NCBI GenBank assembly: GCA_964610775.1
Contig: CAZSZC010000014.1
Coordinates: forward strand, 1 to 19,781
Direction: 5' to 3'
Source: CAZPWF01 sp964610775
GTDB taxonomy: Bacteria > Patescibacteriota > Saccharimonadia > Saccharimonadales > JACQNP01
Length of the DNA: 19,781 bases
The translations under genes and the position numbers were made by a program. Below the pieces are notes generated by a model. It made no database searches. It saw nothing but the letters and a program-made list of their open reading frames with translations, and was not told where the DNA came from. Position 1 is the stretch's first letter, and each line of letters begins with the position of its first letter. This document shows, piece after piece, positions 8,381-14,762 of this stretch.

Positions 8381-9451
8381 CTATTTTGACTTTTTAGTGT
8401 CTTTCAGACTTAGCGCAATCTTACGACCTTCAAGATCGATATCGATAACTTTGAACTTCTTGTCTTCGTTCAACTGGAAAATCTTCTCTGGATCAACACC
8501 CTCGTCATTGCTCATCTCAGAAACATGTACAAGTGCTTCAACTGATGGACTCAGCTGAACAAAAGCACCGAAAGGCGTAATTCTAGTTACTTTACCCTCG
8601 ACGGTATCATCCTTCTTGAATGCTTGTACCTCTTTTAGCCATGGGTCTTCACTCATTTGCTTAAGACTTAGGCTCAGTCGATCCTTGTCGATGGCTATAA
8701 TCTTAGCTTCGATGTTTTCACCTGTCTTGATGTACTTACGCGGATCTTCAACACGTTCCCAAGATATTTCTGAGATATGAATCAATCCCTCAATACCATC
8801 TACGTTTACAAAGGCACCGAAATCAATCACACCCGTTACAACACCCTTTACGACATCACCAACAGCAAGTTTGGCAAAGCGCTCTTGCATGTCGTCTTTA
8901 ATAGCCTCTTTTTCAGAGAAAATAAGCTTATTGTCTTTTCGACTAATATCTAACACCCTGACACGTAGATCTTTGTTAGTTAGCTGATTTAGCTTCTGCA
9001 GAATCTCATCTTTATCAGCGCCCGATACTCTAGGGTAATGACCAGCCGACAACTGTGATACTGGCAAAAAGCCCCTGATTCCTTCTAACTCCACCAACAG
9101 ACCACCTCTATTAGCATCGTATGGTCGAATCGTGATTATTTCTTGACTATCGAACACTCTTTGCAGTTCGTCCCAACCACGATCTTTTGCGGCACGGCGC
9201 ATACTAAGTAACGCATAGCCTTCATCCATTTCTGGCTCTACTACACTGGTTACTACTTCTTGGCCAATTTCTAATTGTTGACCACCGACTTCGCGGCGCA
9301 TAACAACACCCAAACCGTTAGCACCCAGATCAATCCAGACCTCGTGTTTCTTGATATTATTAACAACTCCCTCGACTACGTCGCCAGATTTGAGTTGCTT
9401 GATGTCATGCTCTGCGAGCAAGTCATCCATTGTAATTGTTGCTTTTGACAT
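8381..9451 (-). CDS. rpsA: 30S ribosomal protein S1
   Basis: 356 aa with four S1 (OB-fold) repeats, at about residues 20-85, 103-170, 190-258 and 275-347. Repeats 3 and 4 show the classic pattern GxVTxIxxFGAFVxx...EGLIHISEIS and the ending I(D)xxxRxxLSLK. Four repeats rather than the six of E. coli is usual outside Proteobacteria. S1 helps bind mRNA on the 30S subunit. AAGGAGG lies 12 nt before the ATG, rather far, and an out-of-frame ATG begins 10 nt before the true start. The promoter is TTGATT-17-TATAAT (9550-9578), giving a leader of about 90 nt. infB follows in the same direction. Confidence 0.93.
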   Translation of the reverse strand: MSKATITMDDLLAEHDIKQLKSGDVVEGVVNNIKKHEVWIDLGANGLGVVMRREVGGQQLEIGQEVVTSVVEPEMDEGYALLSMRRAAKDRGWDELQRVFDSQEIITIRPYDANRGGLLVELEGIRGFLPVSQLSAGHYPRVSGADKDEILQKLNQLTNKDLRVRVLDISRKDNKLIFSEKEAIKDDMQERFAKLAVGDVVKGVVTGVIDFGAFVNVDGIEGLIHISEISWERVEDPRKYIKTGENIEAKIIAIDKDRLSLSLKQMSEDPWLKEVQAFKKDDTVEGKVTRITPFGAFVQLSPSVEALVHVSEMSNDEGVDPEKIFQLNEDKKFKVIDIDLEGRKIALSLKDTKKSK

Positions 9452-9549
9452 GATTCTTCATGTCCTCCTTAAAATGTATTTCCGTTAAACACAACTAAAG
9501 AAAACCTTTTCAACGCTCTCTTAAAGTTGATATTACTCGGTTGGCAATG

Positions 9550-9578
9550 ATTATAACAGAGATACGGAAGTAAATCAA
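9550..9578 (-). promoter_or_regulatory. rpsA-infB promoter
   Basis: TTGATT (9573-9578) and TATAAT (9550-9555) on the minus strand with a 17-bp spacer. The -35 hexamer lies inside the left arm of the palindrome at 9570-9598. Confidence 0.8.
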
Positions 9579-9598
9579 AGTAGTTTACTTGGATTTAC
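9570..9598. promoter_or_regulatory. Hyphenated palindrome, candidate operator
   Basis: Outer arms GTAAATC/GATTTAC (9570-9576, 9592-9598) and inner arms AAGTA/TACTT (9578-9582, 9586-9590) are both perfect, around a 3-bp centre. Twelve of 14 bases per side pair. It overlaps the rpsA -35 box, which suits a repressor or nucleoid-protein site; the ROK promoter begins about 75 bp away on the other side. A second short palindrome, TATGTC-GCA-GACATA, is at 9613-9627. Confidence 0.6.
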
Positions 9599-9674
9599 CG
9601 AGTATCGAATGTTATGTCGCAGACATATCTGTTCCGCCCCTGAAAGTAAAGTGTCATAAGTCCAAACAAAGTAC

Positions 9675-9704
9675 TTGTCGTCACTTCACTGCTAAACGTA
9701 TACT
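9675..9704 (+). promoter_or_regulatory. Promoter of the ROK gene
   Basis: TTGTCG (9675-9680), 18-bp spacer, TATACT (9699-9704). The -10 ends 7 nt before the ATG at 9712, so the mRNA is probably leaderless. Confidence 0.6.
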
Positions 9705-9711
9705 ATTAACC

Positions 9712-10533
9712 ATGTATATCGCGATCGATATTGGAGGGACGAAGACGCTCGTAGCGGTTATTGATGGTAAAGGGAAGATCGTTGAGGAACAGAAATTTCC
9801 TACACCAAAATCATACGACGATTTTATAAAAGAATTGTCCAGTACTGTTGCTAAATTATCAACAAACGAATTTAGAGCTTTTTGTGTGGCAGCCCCAGGA
9901 AAACTTGATCGCAAACATGGCATCGGCATTGCTTTTGGTAACCTGCCTTGGGAAAAAGTTCATATCCAAGAAGACCTTGAGCACATAGTTAATGCGCCTG
10001 GAATTATTGAGAACGATGCTAAGTTAGCAGCTTTAGCCGAAGCTCACGCACTCAAAAAGAAATACAATAAAGTACTCTACGTGACCATTAGTACTGGCAT
10101 CGGAGGTGGGCTTATTATCGACGGTGTTATTGATCATGATTTTGAAGATATCGAAATTGGCCAACTACTCTTAGAGCATAATGGCCGATTAAAGCGATGG
10201 GAAGACTTTGCCTCTGGTAGAGCAATAGTAGAACATTTCGGTAAACGAGCCAGTGAGATTACCGACAAACAAGACTGGTACATAATTTCACGCAACATCG
10301 CCATAGGACTAATCGACATAATCGCCACTCTAACGCCGGATGTAATTATTATCGGAGGCGGCGTTGGTACTCACCTAGAAAAGTTTAAGCCCCAACTGGA
10401 CGAAAGATTAAAGGCTTACGATAACCCGATGATAAATATACCGCCAATTGTTCAAGCTCAACACCCTGAGGAAGCCGTTATTTATGGTTGTTACCAGCTA
10501 ATTAAACAGCACTATGGAAAAGCTAGTAAATAA
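9712..10533 (+). CDS. ROK-family protein (sugar kinase-like), zinc motif absent
   Basis: 273 aa from the ATG at 9712; a longer frame from 9589 has no family residues and would start upstream of the promoter. The ROK/ASKHA ATPase fold is clear: phosphate loop DIGGTKT (residues 6-12), IENDAK (99-104) with the catalytic Asp102, STGIGGG (127-133), and the adenosine motif IIIGGGVG (212-219). The usual ROK zinc site is gone: the conserved EIGH His is Gln (EIGQ, 148-151), and the CxCGxxGCxE segment is replaced by a Cys-free stretch before FASG. There is no N-terminal helix-turn-helix, so it is kinase-like rather than a NagC-type repressor. The substrate (glucose, another hexose, or an N-acetyl sugar) cannot be read from the sequence. 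The next gene overlaps its end by 20 bp. Confidence 0.88.
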   Translation: MYIAIDIGGTKTLVAVIDGKGKIVEEQKFPTPKSYDDFIKELSSTVAKLSTNEFRAFCVAAPGKLDRKHGIGIAFGNLPWEKVHIQEDLEHIVNAPGIIENDAKLAALAEAHALKKKYNKVLYVTISTGIGGGLIIDGVIDHDFEDIEIGQLLLEHNGRLKRWEDFASGRAIVEHFGKRASEITDKQDWYIISRNIAIGLIDIIATLTPDVIIIGGGVGTHLEKFKPQLDERLKAYDNPMINIPPIVQAQHPEEAVIYGCYQLIKQHYGKASK

Positions 10534-11014
10534 ACTGCGCAGATCCTTACCCGAAGTTAAATTCGTGGCTGGCGATTCGTTTTACTGGTCACCCCAAAAT
10601 CAACAGGTTACATACATCGACAATGATGATGAGCGAAATCATTGGGCTCTCTTGCACGAAGCGTCACATGCCCTACTAGACCACCAAAGCTATAATTCAG
10701 ACTATGAGCTACTCCACCTTGAAGTAGCGGCATGGCACGAGGCTAAGAACCTGGCCAGAAAGTACAAGATTCCGATTGACGAAAATCACATTCAGGACTG
10801 CCTAGACACTTATCGTGACTGGCTCCACCAAAGGAGTACATGCCCATCATGTAGTAGTGTTTGCTTCCAAAGTACACAAAACGAGTACCGCTGCCATAAT
10901 TGCTACACTGTTTGGCAGGTATCCAATTCTCGCTTCTGTAGACCGTACAGGCTAAGAACAGTTCATAAAAACAAAAAGTCGCCCGGGGAAAAACCCCAGA
11001 CGACTTTTGCTTGA
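10514..11014 (+). CDS. HExxH putative metallopeptidase with C-terminal zinc ribbon
   Basis: 166 aa. LLHEASHALLDH (residues 46-57) holds an HExxH zinc-protease motif of the ImmA/IrrE-like style, with Glu70 in the next helix as a possible third ligand. A C-terminal zinc ribbon follows: CPSC (110-113) and CHNC (127-130). It overlaps the ROK gene by 20 bp, so the two are translationally coupled and probably work in one process, though which is unknown. The last ~14 codons are read through the terminator stem at 10973-11008, so the C-terminal tail is probably not under strong constraint. ImmA/IrrE proteins usually cleave repressors; here no helix-turn-helix partner is adjacent, so target and even activity are unproven. 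Confidence 0.72.
   Translation: MEKLVNKLRRSLPEVKFVAGDSFYWSPQNQQVTYIDNDDERNHWALLHEASHALLDHQSYNSDYELLHLEVAAWHEAKNLARKYKIPIDENHIQDCLDTYRDWLHQRSTCPSCSSVCFQSTQNEYRCHNCYTVWQVSNSRFCRPYRLRTVHKNKKSPGEKPQTTFA
10973..11008. terminator. Bidirectional intrinsic terminator
   Basis: Stem AAAAGTCG/CGACTTTT with an inner GGGG/CCCC stem around AAAAA. The A and T runs on both flanks let it serve the plus-strand ROK operon and the convergent KGG gene. It lies inside the last codons of the upstream CDS. Confidence 0.85.
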
Positions 11015-11024
11015 AAACAGTTAT

Positions 11025-11222
11025 TTAGACAGTCTTCTTGGTGCGTCGAGAAATACGACCACCTTTAGCACCTGCAACACGAGCTAGTTCGCGGTTAGCG
11101 TAAAAACCACCGGTCTTGCCCTTTTTGCCACCCATAGCACCGATTTTTGCATAAAAATCTGCACCGTACTTGGTTTTGTTTGTTGAAGCAGCAGCTTTGC
11201 CGCCATCTTTAGTTCCAGCCAT
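11025..11222 (-). CDS. KGG-type small basic protein
   Basis: 65 aa starting MAGTKDGG at 11222; an in-frame ATG at 11237 would overlap the Shine-Dalgarno GGAGG, which sits 9 nt before the chosen start. The body contains the motif GGFYANRELARVAGAKGG and a basic tail (RISRRTKKTV), and resembles the small Gly/Lys-rich stress-protein (KGG, con-10-like) family. Such proteins are abundant and are thought to be stress- or nucleic-acid-linked, but their function is poorly defined. A strong promoter (11334-11362) lies about 110 bp upstream with a terminator-like hairpin in between, so expression may be controlled by termination in the leader. Confidence 0.75.
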   Translation of the reverse strand: MAGTKDGGKAAASTNKTKYGADFYAKIGAMGGKKGKTGGFYANRELARVAGAKGGRISRRTKKTV

Positions 11223-11270
11223 TATATTGACCTCCACTTGGTTAATAAATCTCCCACATTGGCCATCTAA

Positions 11271-11310
11271 AGAAAGAAAAAGAGCCTCCGCCGAATGGCG
11301 AAAACCCTCT
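11271..11310 (-). terminator. Intrinsic terminator or attenuator upstream of the KGG gene
   Basis: On the minus strand a stem AGAGGGTTTTCGCC pairs (with G-U pairs) with GGCGGAGGCTCT around ATTC, followed by TTTTTCTTTCTTT. It can end transcripts from the upstream oxygenase gene, but it also lies about 20 nt after the start site of the promoter at 11334-11362, hence a possible attenuator. Confidence 0.75.
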
Positions 11311-11327
11311 GTTCCTTCTTTGGAATT
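11271..11327 (-). ncRNA. Candidate ~57-nt leader RNA or small RNA
   Basis: Transcription from the promoter at 11334-11362 should start near 11327. The first ~57 nt form a small hairpin (TTCC/GGAA around AAAGAA) and then the terminator hairpin, ending in a U-run. This is either a free small RNA or the leader of the KGG mRNA. No known RNA family is recognised. Confidence 0.4.
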
Positions 11328-11333
11328 ACGCTT

Positions 11334-11362
11334 ATGATAGCACTACATTGTGCTCATGTCAA
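11334..11362 (-). promoter_or_regulatory. Strong promoter upstream of the KGG leader
   Basis: Consensus TTGACA (11357-11362), a 17-bp spacer, and TATCAT (11334-11339). It begins 10 bp after the stop codon of the upstream oxygenase gene. Confidence 0.8.
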
Positions 11363-11372
11363 TAATTTATCC

Positions 11373-11900
11373 TTATACTTCACCTTGCCATAATGCTGCG
11401 GTTATGCGCGGATCTTCACCTAGGTTACGACCACGATGAAATCGCCCGCCAACCAACTGAATAATAAGATCGCCCGCGTTCGCCTCGATACTTTCGTACG
11501 AGTCCTGCGCTTCTTCTGAGCTAGTTGCGTCTAATGAATAGTCAAAGCTCCCATAATCACCCGCAGAAAGTACTACCACAAAGCCCTGCGTGTCATCTGT
11601 ATGAAAAACTTGTTCGGCCCAAGCCGGTTGATAGTTTATGGTAAATCTGTTCGCATGCGGATAAGCCCGTAAGAGCCAATTCAATATATCGCTAGTAACG
11701 GGTTGTCTTGTAGCTAATATATCGTTAACTGTTAGATCTGCCGATATTACAGATATATCATCGTAATCAGGGTTAGCCAAACACTTGTAGGAAATAGGTA
11801 TCATGCTATGTTCGGTAGCAAACTTATAAGCATATTCTGGGTCTACAAGGGCCCTGGCGACAAACAATCCTTCTTCTACTTGTTCAATTTTACTACTCAT
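11373..11900 (-). CDS. Probable 2OG-Fe(II) oxygenase-like protein
   Basis: 175 aa from MSSKIEQ at 11900; the longer frame to 11945 would start at the -35 box. The second half shows a double-stranded beta-helix pattern: HTDD (HxD iron ligands, near residue 100), hydrophobic strands (GFVVVLSAGDYGSFDY, then GDLIIQLVGG), then FHRGRNLGEDPRITAALW, where the His would be the third iron ligand and the Arg in PRITAALW the 2-oxoglutarate anchor. This suggests a small Fe/2OG hydroxylase acting on an unknown substrate. It is inferred from motif spacing only; a cupin-fold protein without this activity is the alternative. Promoter TTGCAA-16-TACAAT (11918-11945). Confidence 0.55.
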   Translation of the reverse strand: MSSKIEQVEEGLFVARALVDPEYAYKFATEHSMIPISYKCLANPDYDDISVISADLTVNDILATRQPVTSDILNWLLRAYPHANRFTINYQPAWAEQVFHTDDTQGFVVVLSAGDYGSFDYSLDATSSEEAQDSYESIEANAGDLIIQLVGGRFHRGRNLGEDPRITAALWQGEV

Positions 11901-11917
11901 AATAAAAGCAGTTCTAT

Positions 11918-11945
11918 ATTGTACTATCCCTAATGGGAGTTGCAA
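11918..11945 (-). promoter_or_regulatory. Promoter of the oxygenase-like gene
   Basis: TTGCAA (11940-11945) and TACAAT (11918-11923) with a 16-bp spacer; the leader is about 10 nt with no Shine-Dalgarno. Confidence 0.5.
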
Positions 11946-11957
11946 GCATAAGAATAT

Positions 11958-12305
11958 CTACTTCTTTTTGAAGAAAACTAGTTTGTAGCCGTCGGGGTCA
12001 CTAATCATGGTTTCTCGTCGACCCGTTGCATTGAAATCTTCTGGTTTGGTTGGTTGAAGCTTGCTGGCTTTAAGCTTTTCATACGTATCATCAATATCGT
12101 CCACGCTCAAGTAGATATACTGGTTGTCATTGCCCGTATTTCTGAGTCGATTAGACCTAACAAAATCAATCCAAAACCAATTAGAACGAACTGAAGAAAA
12201 ACCCGATTCGCGCTTGGTGACAATAAATCCAAGATTTTCGTAGAAATTAGCACTTACATCAGGGTCCTTTACGATTATTACGATCCCCGAAACGGCTTTA
12301 ATCAT
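11958..12305 (-). CDS. VOC-family (glyoxalase/bleomycin-resistance fold) protein
   Basis: 115 aa, one VOC domain made of two beta-alpha-beta-beta-beta modules. The start SGIVIIVKDPDVSANFYENLGF and the end ISDPDGYKLVFFKK are typical of the family. The canonical metal His near the N-terminus is not present, whereas the C-terminal DPDGYKLVF strand has Lys where metal-binding members have Glu. It therefore may not be a glyoxalase and could be a binding protein of the ectoine/bleomycin-resistance type. No Shine-Dalgarno is seen; a weak -10 (TTAAAT) would end 6 nt before the ATG. The gap to the upstream gene is 18 bp. Confidence 0.8.
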   Translation of the reverse strand: MIKAVSGIVIIVKDPDVSANFYENLGFIVTKRESGFSSVRSNWFWIDFVRSNRLRNTGNDNQYIYLSVDDIDDTYEKLKASKLQPTKPEDFNATGRRETMISDPDGYKLVFFKKK

Positions 12306-12323
12306 GGCTATATTTAACTACAA

Positions 12324-12608
12324 CTACTTCAGACTGCCAATGTGCGGCGAGCATTCACCACTAATAGCTTTCTTAATACCATCATGATCAAAGTGGATTG
12401 ATTTTGCTACATCAACGATATCCTGACCCCTACCATCAAGACTATACACGCACGCATCTATAGTACTATCTGTCATATCAATTGCAGAGACCAAAACAAT
12501 ACTACTAAGCATAGCCGCTACTCTGAACTGCCGTAAGCGATTGGCTCTTTCGTTTCCAGGGCTAATCATGCGACCTACTTGTACATTAACTCTATCTACA
12601 AAATTCAT
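12324..12608 (-). CDS. Hypothetical protein
   Basis: 94 aa, not recognised. It contains a moderately hydrophobic stretch (VAAMLSSIVLVSAI, about residues 30-43) that is too short and polar-flanked for a confident membrane segment, and three cysteines or fewer. It has its own promoter (TTGCAA-16-TATAAT at 12618-12645), whose -10 ends 9 nt before the ATG, so translation is probably leaderless. The VOC gene follows 18 bp downstream and may be co-transcribed. Confidence 0.6.
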   Translation of the reverse strand: MNFVDRVNVQVGRMISPGNERANRLRQFRVAAMLSSIVLVSAIDMTDSTIDACVYSLDGRGQDIVDVAKSIHFDHDGIKKAISGECSPHIGSLK

Positions 12609-12617
12609 AATTCAATT

Positions 12618-12645
12618 ATTATAAACTAATCCCGGTAATTTGCAA
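12618..12645 (-). promoter_or_regulatory. Promoter of the 94-aa gene
   Basis: TTGCAA (12640-12645), 16-bp spacer, TATAAT (12618-12623), ATG 9 nt downstream of the -10. A TTGACA further upstream (12650-12655) is too far away to pair with this -10. Confidence 0.65.
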
Positions 12646-12657
12646 TCATGTCAAATT

Positions 12658-13128
12658 CTATTTAACCAAAAAGCCATAGTAGACAATCGCACCCGCCGCG
12701 ACCGTAACGGCTAAAGTAACCACAAATAACACTATAAAATCCTTAGTCCTTTTCTTCATTGATTCGTCATAAGCCACCCTGTCTTGGTCGTTAAGGATTT
12801 TTCTGAATTGTAATCTCCGTTGAACTGCAGCCACAGCTTTACCTATCAAATAAAATGGAGCCAAAACAAACATTACCGCTCCTGCAACTGCAATCAAAGC
12901 GTCATTTGAGATATAGTCCCTAGAACCAGTAAATAAATAAACTCCCCCAATTATTAAACAAGCAGCTACGAGACTAAGAAGCCGTGATTTCTTAAGGAAC
13001 AATAAATACCATGCTGGTTCTTTAGGAAATGTACCAGACAATCTCCCCTCATCCTCCAGCTGCTGACTGGGCGAATTGCCAACAATTAGATCAGTTATTT
13101 TGTCCATAATATTGAAAAACTTACCCAT
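12658..13128 (-). CDS. Small integral membrane protein
   Basis: 156 aa with three hydrophobic segments: about residues 50-67 (LLSLVAACLIIGGVYLF), 76-100 (ALIAVAGAVMFVLAPFYLIG) and 132-154 (DFIVLFVVTLAVTVAAGAIV). A charged loop between the second and third (RRLQFRKILNDQDR) is probably cytoplasmic. Family and function are unknown. The -10 TAGAAT ends 6 nt before the ATG, indicating a leaderless mRNA. This gene is divergent from, and adjacent to, the first repeat of the cassette array, and so marks the left edge of that array. Confidence 0.7.
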   Translation of the reverse strand: MGKFFNIMDKITDLIVGNSPSQQLEDEGRLSGTFPKEPAWYLLFLKKSRLLSLVAACLIIGGVYLFTGSRDYISNDALIAVAGAVMFVLAPFYLIGKAVAAVQRRLQFRKILNDQDRVAYDESMKKRTKDFIVLFVVTLAVTVAAGAIVYYGFLVK

Positions 13129-13165
13129 AGAGCTATTCTATCAATAAAACAAACAGCTCATTAGA

Positions 13166-13185
13166 AAACACGAGCAATATCTTTT
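13166..13185 (+). repeat. Array repeat R1 (left end, variant)
   Basis: AAACACGAGCAATATCTTTT; lacks the TAACC start seen in most copies. The -10 TATAAT at 13201-13206 follows 26 bp after CAATAT. Confidence 0.85.
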
Positions 13186-13228
13186 ATTTAGTAAAATTTG
13201 TATAATTCCTTCAAATTAAGGAGTTAAT

Positions 13229-13624
13229 ATGTCAGCAGGCGTAACATTAGGCGTTATAAAAACCGAACCAAGAGAAATTGTACTTGGCCAAACCGATGGA
13301 TTTAGATACATTGGGATTAAACCACCACTAACTAACGAAGAAATCAACGGCCTACCCCTACCTATCAATTTTTTGGGTTCAGTAGCTTCGTTTCATGATT
13401 TATATATATCTAGAATGATACATAGGGATGGAAGCATGCAATTAGGCTTTGATTCTACTGTAGTGTTTTGTGAACCAGAAAACGTCTATCAGGATGATGC
13501 CGAGGCTAGTAATTTTGTAAGGTATGCACGACAAGTAGCTGTTCACTTAGGCAATACTTCTTTAGACACAAATGTACGCTATCTAGGGCCTGGTTCTATG
13601 TTCTCACCGGAGAATATGCAATAA
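13229..13624 (+). CDS. Cassette 1: hypothetical protein, 131 aa
   Basis: Not recognised; soluble, with no hydrophobic segment long enough for a membrane helix. The sequence reads like a mixed alpha/beta domain, with strands around FRYIGIKP and TVVFCEPENVY. AAGGAG lies 5 nt before the ATG and the -10 TATAAT (13201-13206) gives a leader of about 15 nt, so this cassette has a conventional ribosome site, unlike several others in the array. Its TAA stop (13622-13624) is the first three bases of repeat R2. Confidence 0.75.
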   Translation: MSAGVTLGVIKTEPREIVLGQTDGFRYIGIKPPLTNEEINGLPLPINFLGSVASFHDLYISRMIHRDGSMQLGFDSTVVFCEPENVYQDDAEASNFVRYARQVAVHLGNTSLDTNVRYLGPGSMFSPENMQ

Positions 13625-13642
13625 CCACGAACAATATCTTTT
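13622..13642 (+). repeat. Array repeat R2 (with stop codon of cassette 1)
   Basis: Begins with the TAA stop, then CCACGAACAATATCTTTT. A G-to-A change relative to the consensus GAGCAATAT. The -10 TATAAC (13656-13661) follows 24 bp after CAATAT. Confidence 0.9.
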
Positions 13643-13669
13643 TTGCCACCGAACATATAACCTTAATCT

Positions 13670-13936
13670 ATGAGCAGAGATTTTTATCCTCGTGAAGAAA
13701 CACTAGGCGAAAACTGCATGTTCTGGCATCTCGACGAACCATTAATTGGCTGCTGCTTCCCAAAAGCAGAGCTTATGGGACGATTAAGCTGCGAGGGGAT
13801 TATTGATGACGTATGCGTCTTTATAAAAGATGGTCGTAAGGCTTCAAGTTTAAGTGAAGAACAAATGCTTCAGATAAAGACTAGGGTGCCCGATATCAAT
13901 GGTAGACCAGATCTGCCACCCGGAAATATAACCTAG
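13670..13936 (+). CDS. Cassette 2: hypothetical protein, 88 aa
   Basis: Not recognised. Four cysteines (near residues 16, 28, 29 and 41) and a helix-like middle; soluble. The -10 TATAAC ends 8 nt before the ATG and there is no Shine-Dalgarno, so it is probably translated from a leaderless mRNA. The stop TAG is immediately followed by the TAACC of repeat R3. Confidence 0.65.
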   Translation: MSRDFYPREETLGENCMFWHLDEPLIGCCFPKAELMGRLSCEGIIDDVCVFIKDGRKASSLSEEQMLQIKTRVPDINGRPDLPPGNIT

Positions 13937-13953
13937 TAACCACAAGCAATATC
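13937..13953 (+). repeat. Array repeat R3
   Basis: TAACCACAAGCAATATC, directly after a TAG stop; the T-run is absent and a small stem CCAGC/GCTGG (13954-13958, 13974-13978) follows. It separates a plus gene from a minus gene (tail to tail), so no promoter is needed here. Confidence 0.9.
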
Positions 13954-13992
13954 CCAGCTCTATGCAAGCAAATGCTGGACTACGCCTTTCCT

Positions 13993-14319
13993 TTATAGAG
14001 ATTCTAGAAAATCTACTGCCGTCGTGTTTATAACAGCCATCCATTTGTCGGCTGGTACGCGGAAATGGTAATCCGCGAGCGTGTCACTCACAACCTGAGC
14101 TTTTCTAAGGGATTCTCTCGCCCGTCGCTCTAAAACTGCTTTAGCATCCCCAGTGTAAATACCATTTTCAGCTCGATTTTCTTCGGCAAGTGCATCTATC
14201 AAAAATCCTGCACCGCGAATGACAGCAAGACGTACACCAACCATCAGATTGCTATCAAGTTCTAGAGACGCACTAACATCACTAAATGTAGTTCGTTCTA
14301 ATGTCGCTACTTCAGACAT
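13993..14319 (-). CDS. Cassette 3 (reversed): hypothetical protein, 108 aa
   Basis: Not recognised. Mostly helical, Ala/Glu/Arg-rich (GVRLAVIRGAGFLIDALAEE, then a charged helix with ERRARESLRKAQ). Encoded on the minus strand inside the plus-oriented array. AAGGAGG lies 6-7 nt before the ATG, and a promoter TTGCAT-16-TATGAT (14340-14367) sits between the start codon and repeat R4, so the promoter travels with the gene. Confidence 0.7.
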   Translation of the reverse strand: MSEVATLERTTFSDVSASLELDSNLMVGVRLAVIRGAGFLIDALAEENRAENGIYTGDAKAVLERRARESLRKAQVVSDTLADYHFRVPADKWMAVINTTAVDFLESL

Positions 14320-14339
14320 AAGTCCTCCTTATTGACTAC

Positions 14340-14367
14340 ATCATATACTTAACCAATTGAAATGCAA
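14340..14367 (-). promoter_or_regulatory. Promoter of reversed cassette 3
   Basis: Minus strand TTGCAT (14362-14367), 16-bp spacer, TATGAT (14340-14345). Its -35 box touches the start of repeat R4. Confidence 0.5.
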
Positions 14368-14386
14368 CCACAAGCAATATCTTTTT
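14366..14386 (+). repeat. Array repeat R4
   Basis: AACCACAAGCAATATCTTTT plus T. It lies between two minus-strand genes yet keeps the plus orientation. Confidence 0.9.
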
Positions 14387-14403
14387 CTTGACGTCTTGAA
14401 AAA

Positions 14404-14661
14404 TTACTTGGCTTCAGTAAGTTCTGTTTTTAAGCTAGGACCATGCATAAGCAAACCACCTGTCACTAGCTGATCAACCGTTACCTGGCGACCTGGTACT
14501 TCAACCCCTTCTGCAACACTAAAACCTTCATCGCGCAGAACATCCGCAAATGACTTACCATCTCCCTCGTCGTAACTGCCATACTCGTATGCGCCTTTGT
14601 AAAGGTTATAGCCCGATACATATGGTCGACCGTTCATGTTATAGTCTCTTTCCCAACTCAT
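14404..14661 (-). CDS. Cassette 4 (reversed): hypothetical protein, 85 aa
   Basis: Not recognised. The N-terminal third is Tyr/Gly-rich (NMNGRPYVSGYNLYKGAYEYG), followed by an acidic segment and a small possible helix-strand domain. AAGGAG lies 7 nt before the ATG. A -10 TATACT (14690-14695) is upstream; the -35 is weak and would fall in repeat R5. Like cassette 3 it carries its promoter between its start codon and the next repeat. Confidence 0.68.
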   Translation of the reverse strand: MSWERDYNMNGRPYVSGYNLYKGAYEYGSYDEGDGKSFADVLRDEGFSVAEGVEVPGRQVTVDQLVTGGLLMHGPSLKTELTEAK

Positions 14662-14713
14662 ACTACTCTCCTTATATAATTCCAGAAATAGTATACCCTC
14701 GAGCTACGCAACA

Positions 14714-14733
14714 AACATGAGCAATATCTTTTT
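14714..14733 (+). repeat. Array repeat R5 (variant)
   Basis: AACATGAGCAATATCTTTTT; the TAACC part is degenerate, as expected where no plus-strand stop codon is needed. The -10 TATAAT (14747-14752) follows 25 bp after CAATAT, preceded by GCG. Confidence 0.85.
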
Positions 14734-14762
14734 CCCTCCCCCCGCGTATAATTTTAAACAAC

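Noticed and set aside
9589..9711. 41-residue N-terminal extension of the ROK protein
   Set aside because: The ROK fold begins at the ATG at 9712 and the promoter lies inside the extension.
11941..11968. A further degenerate array repeat (GCAAGCATAAGAATATCT)
   Set aside because: Similarity needs several gaps and it lies outside the array between unrelated minus-strand genes; likely chance.
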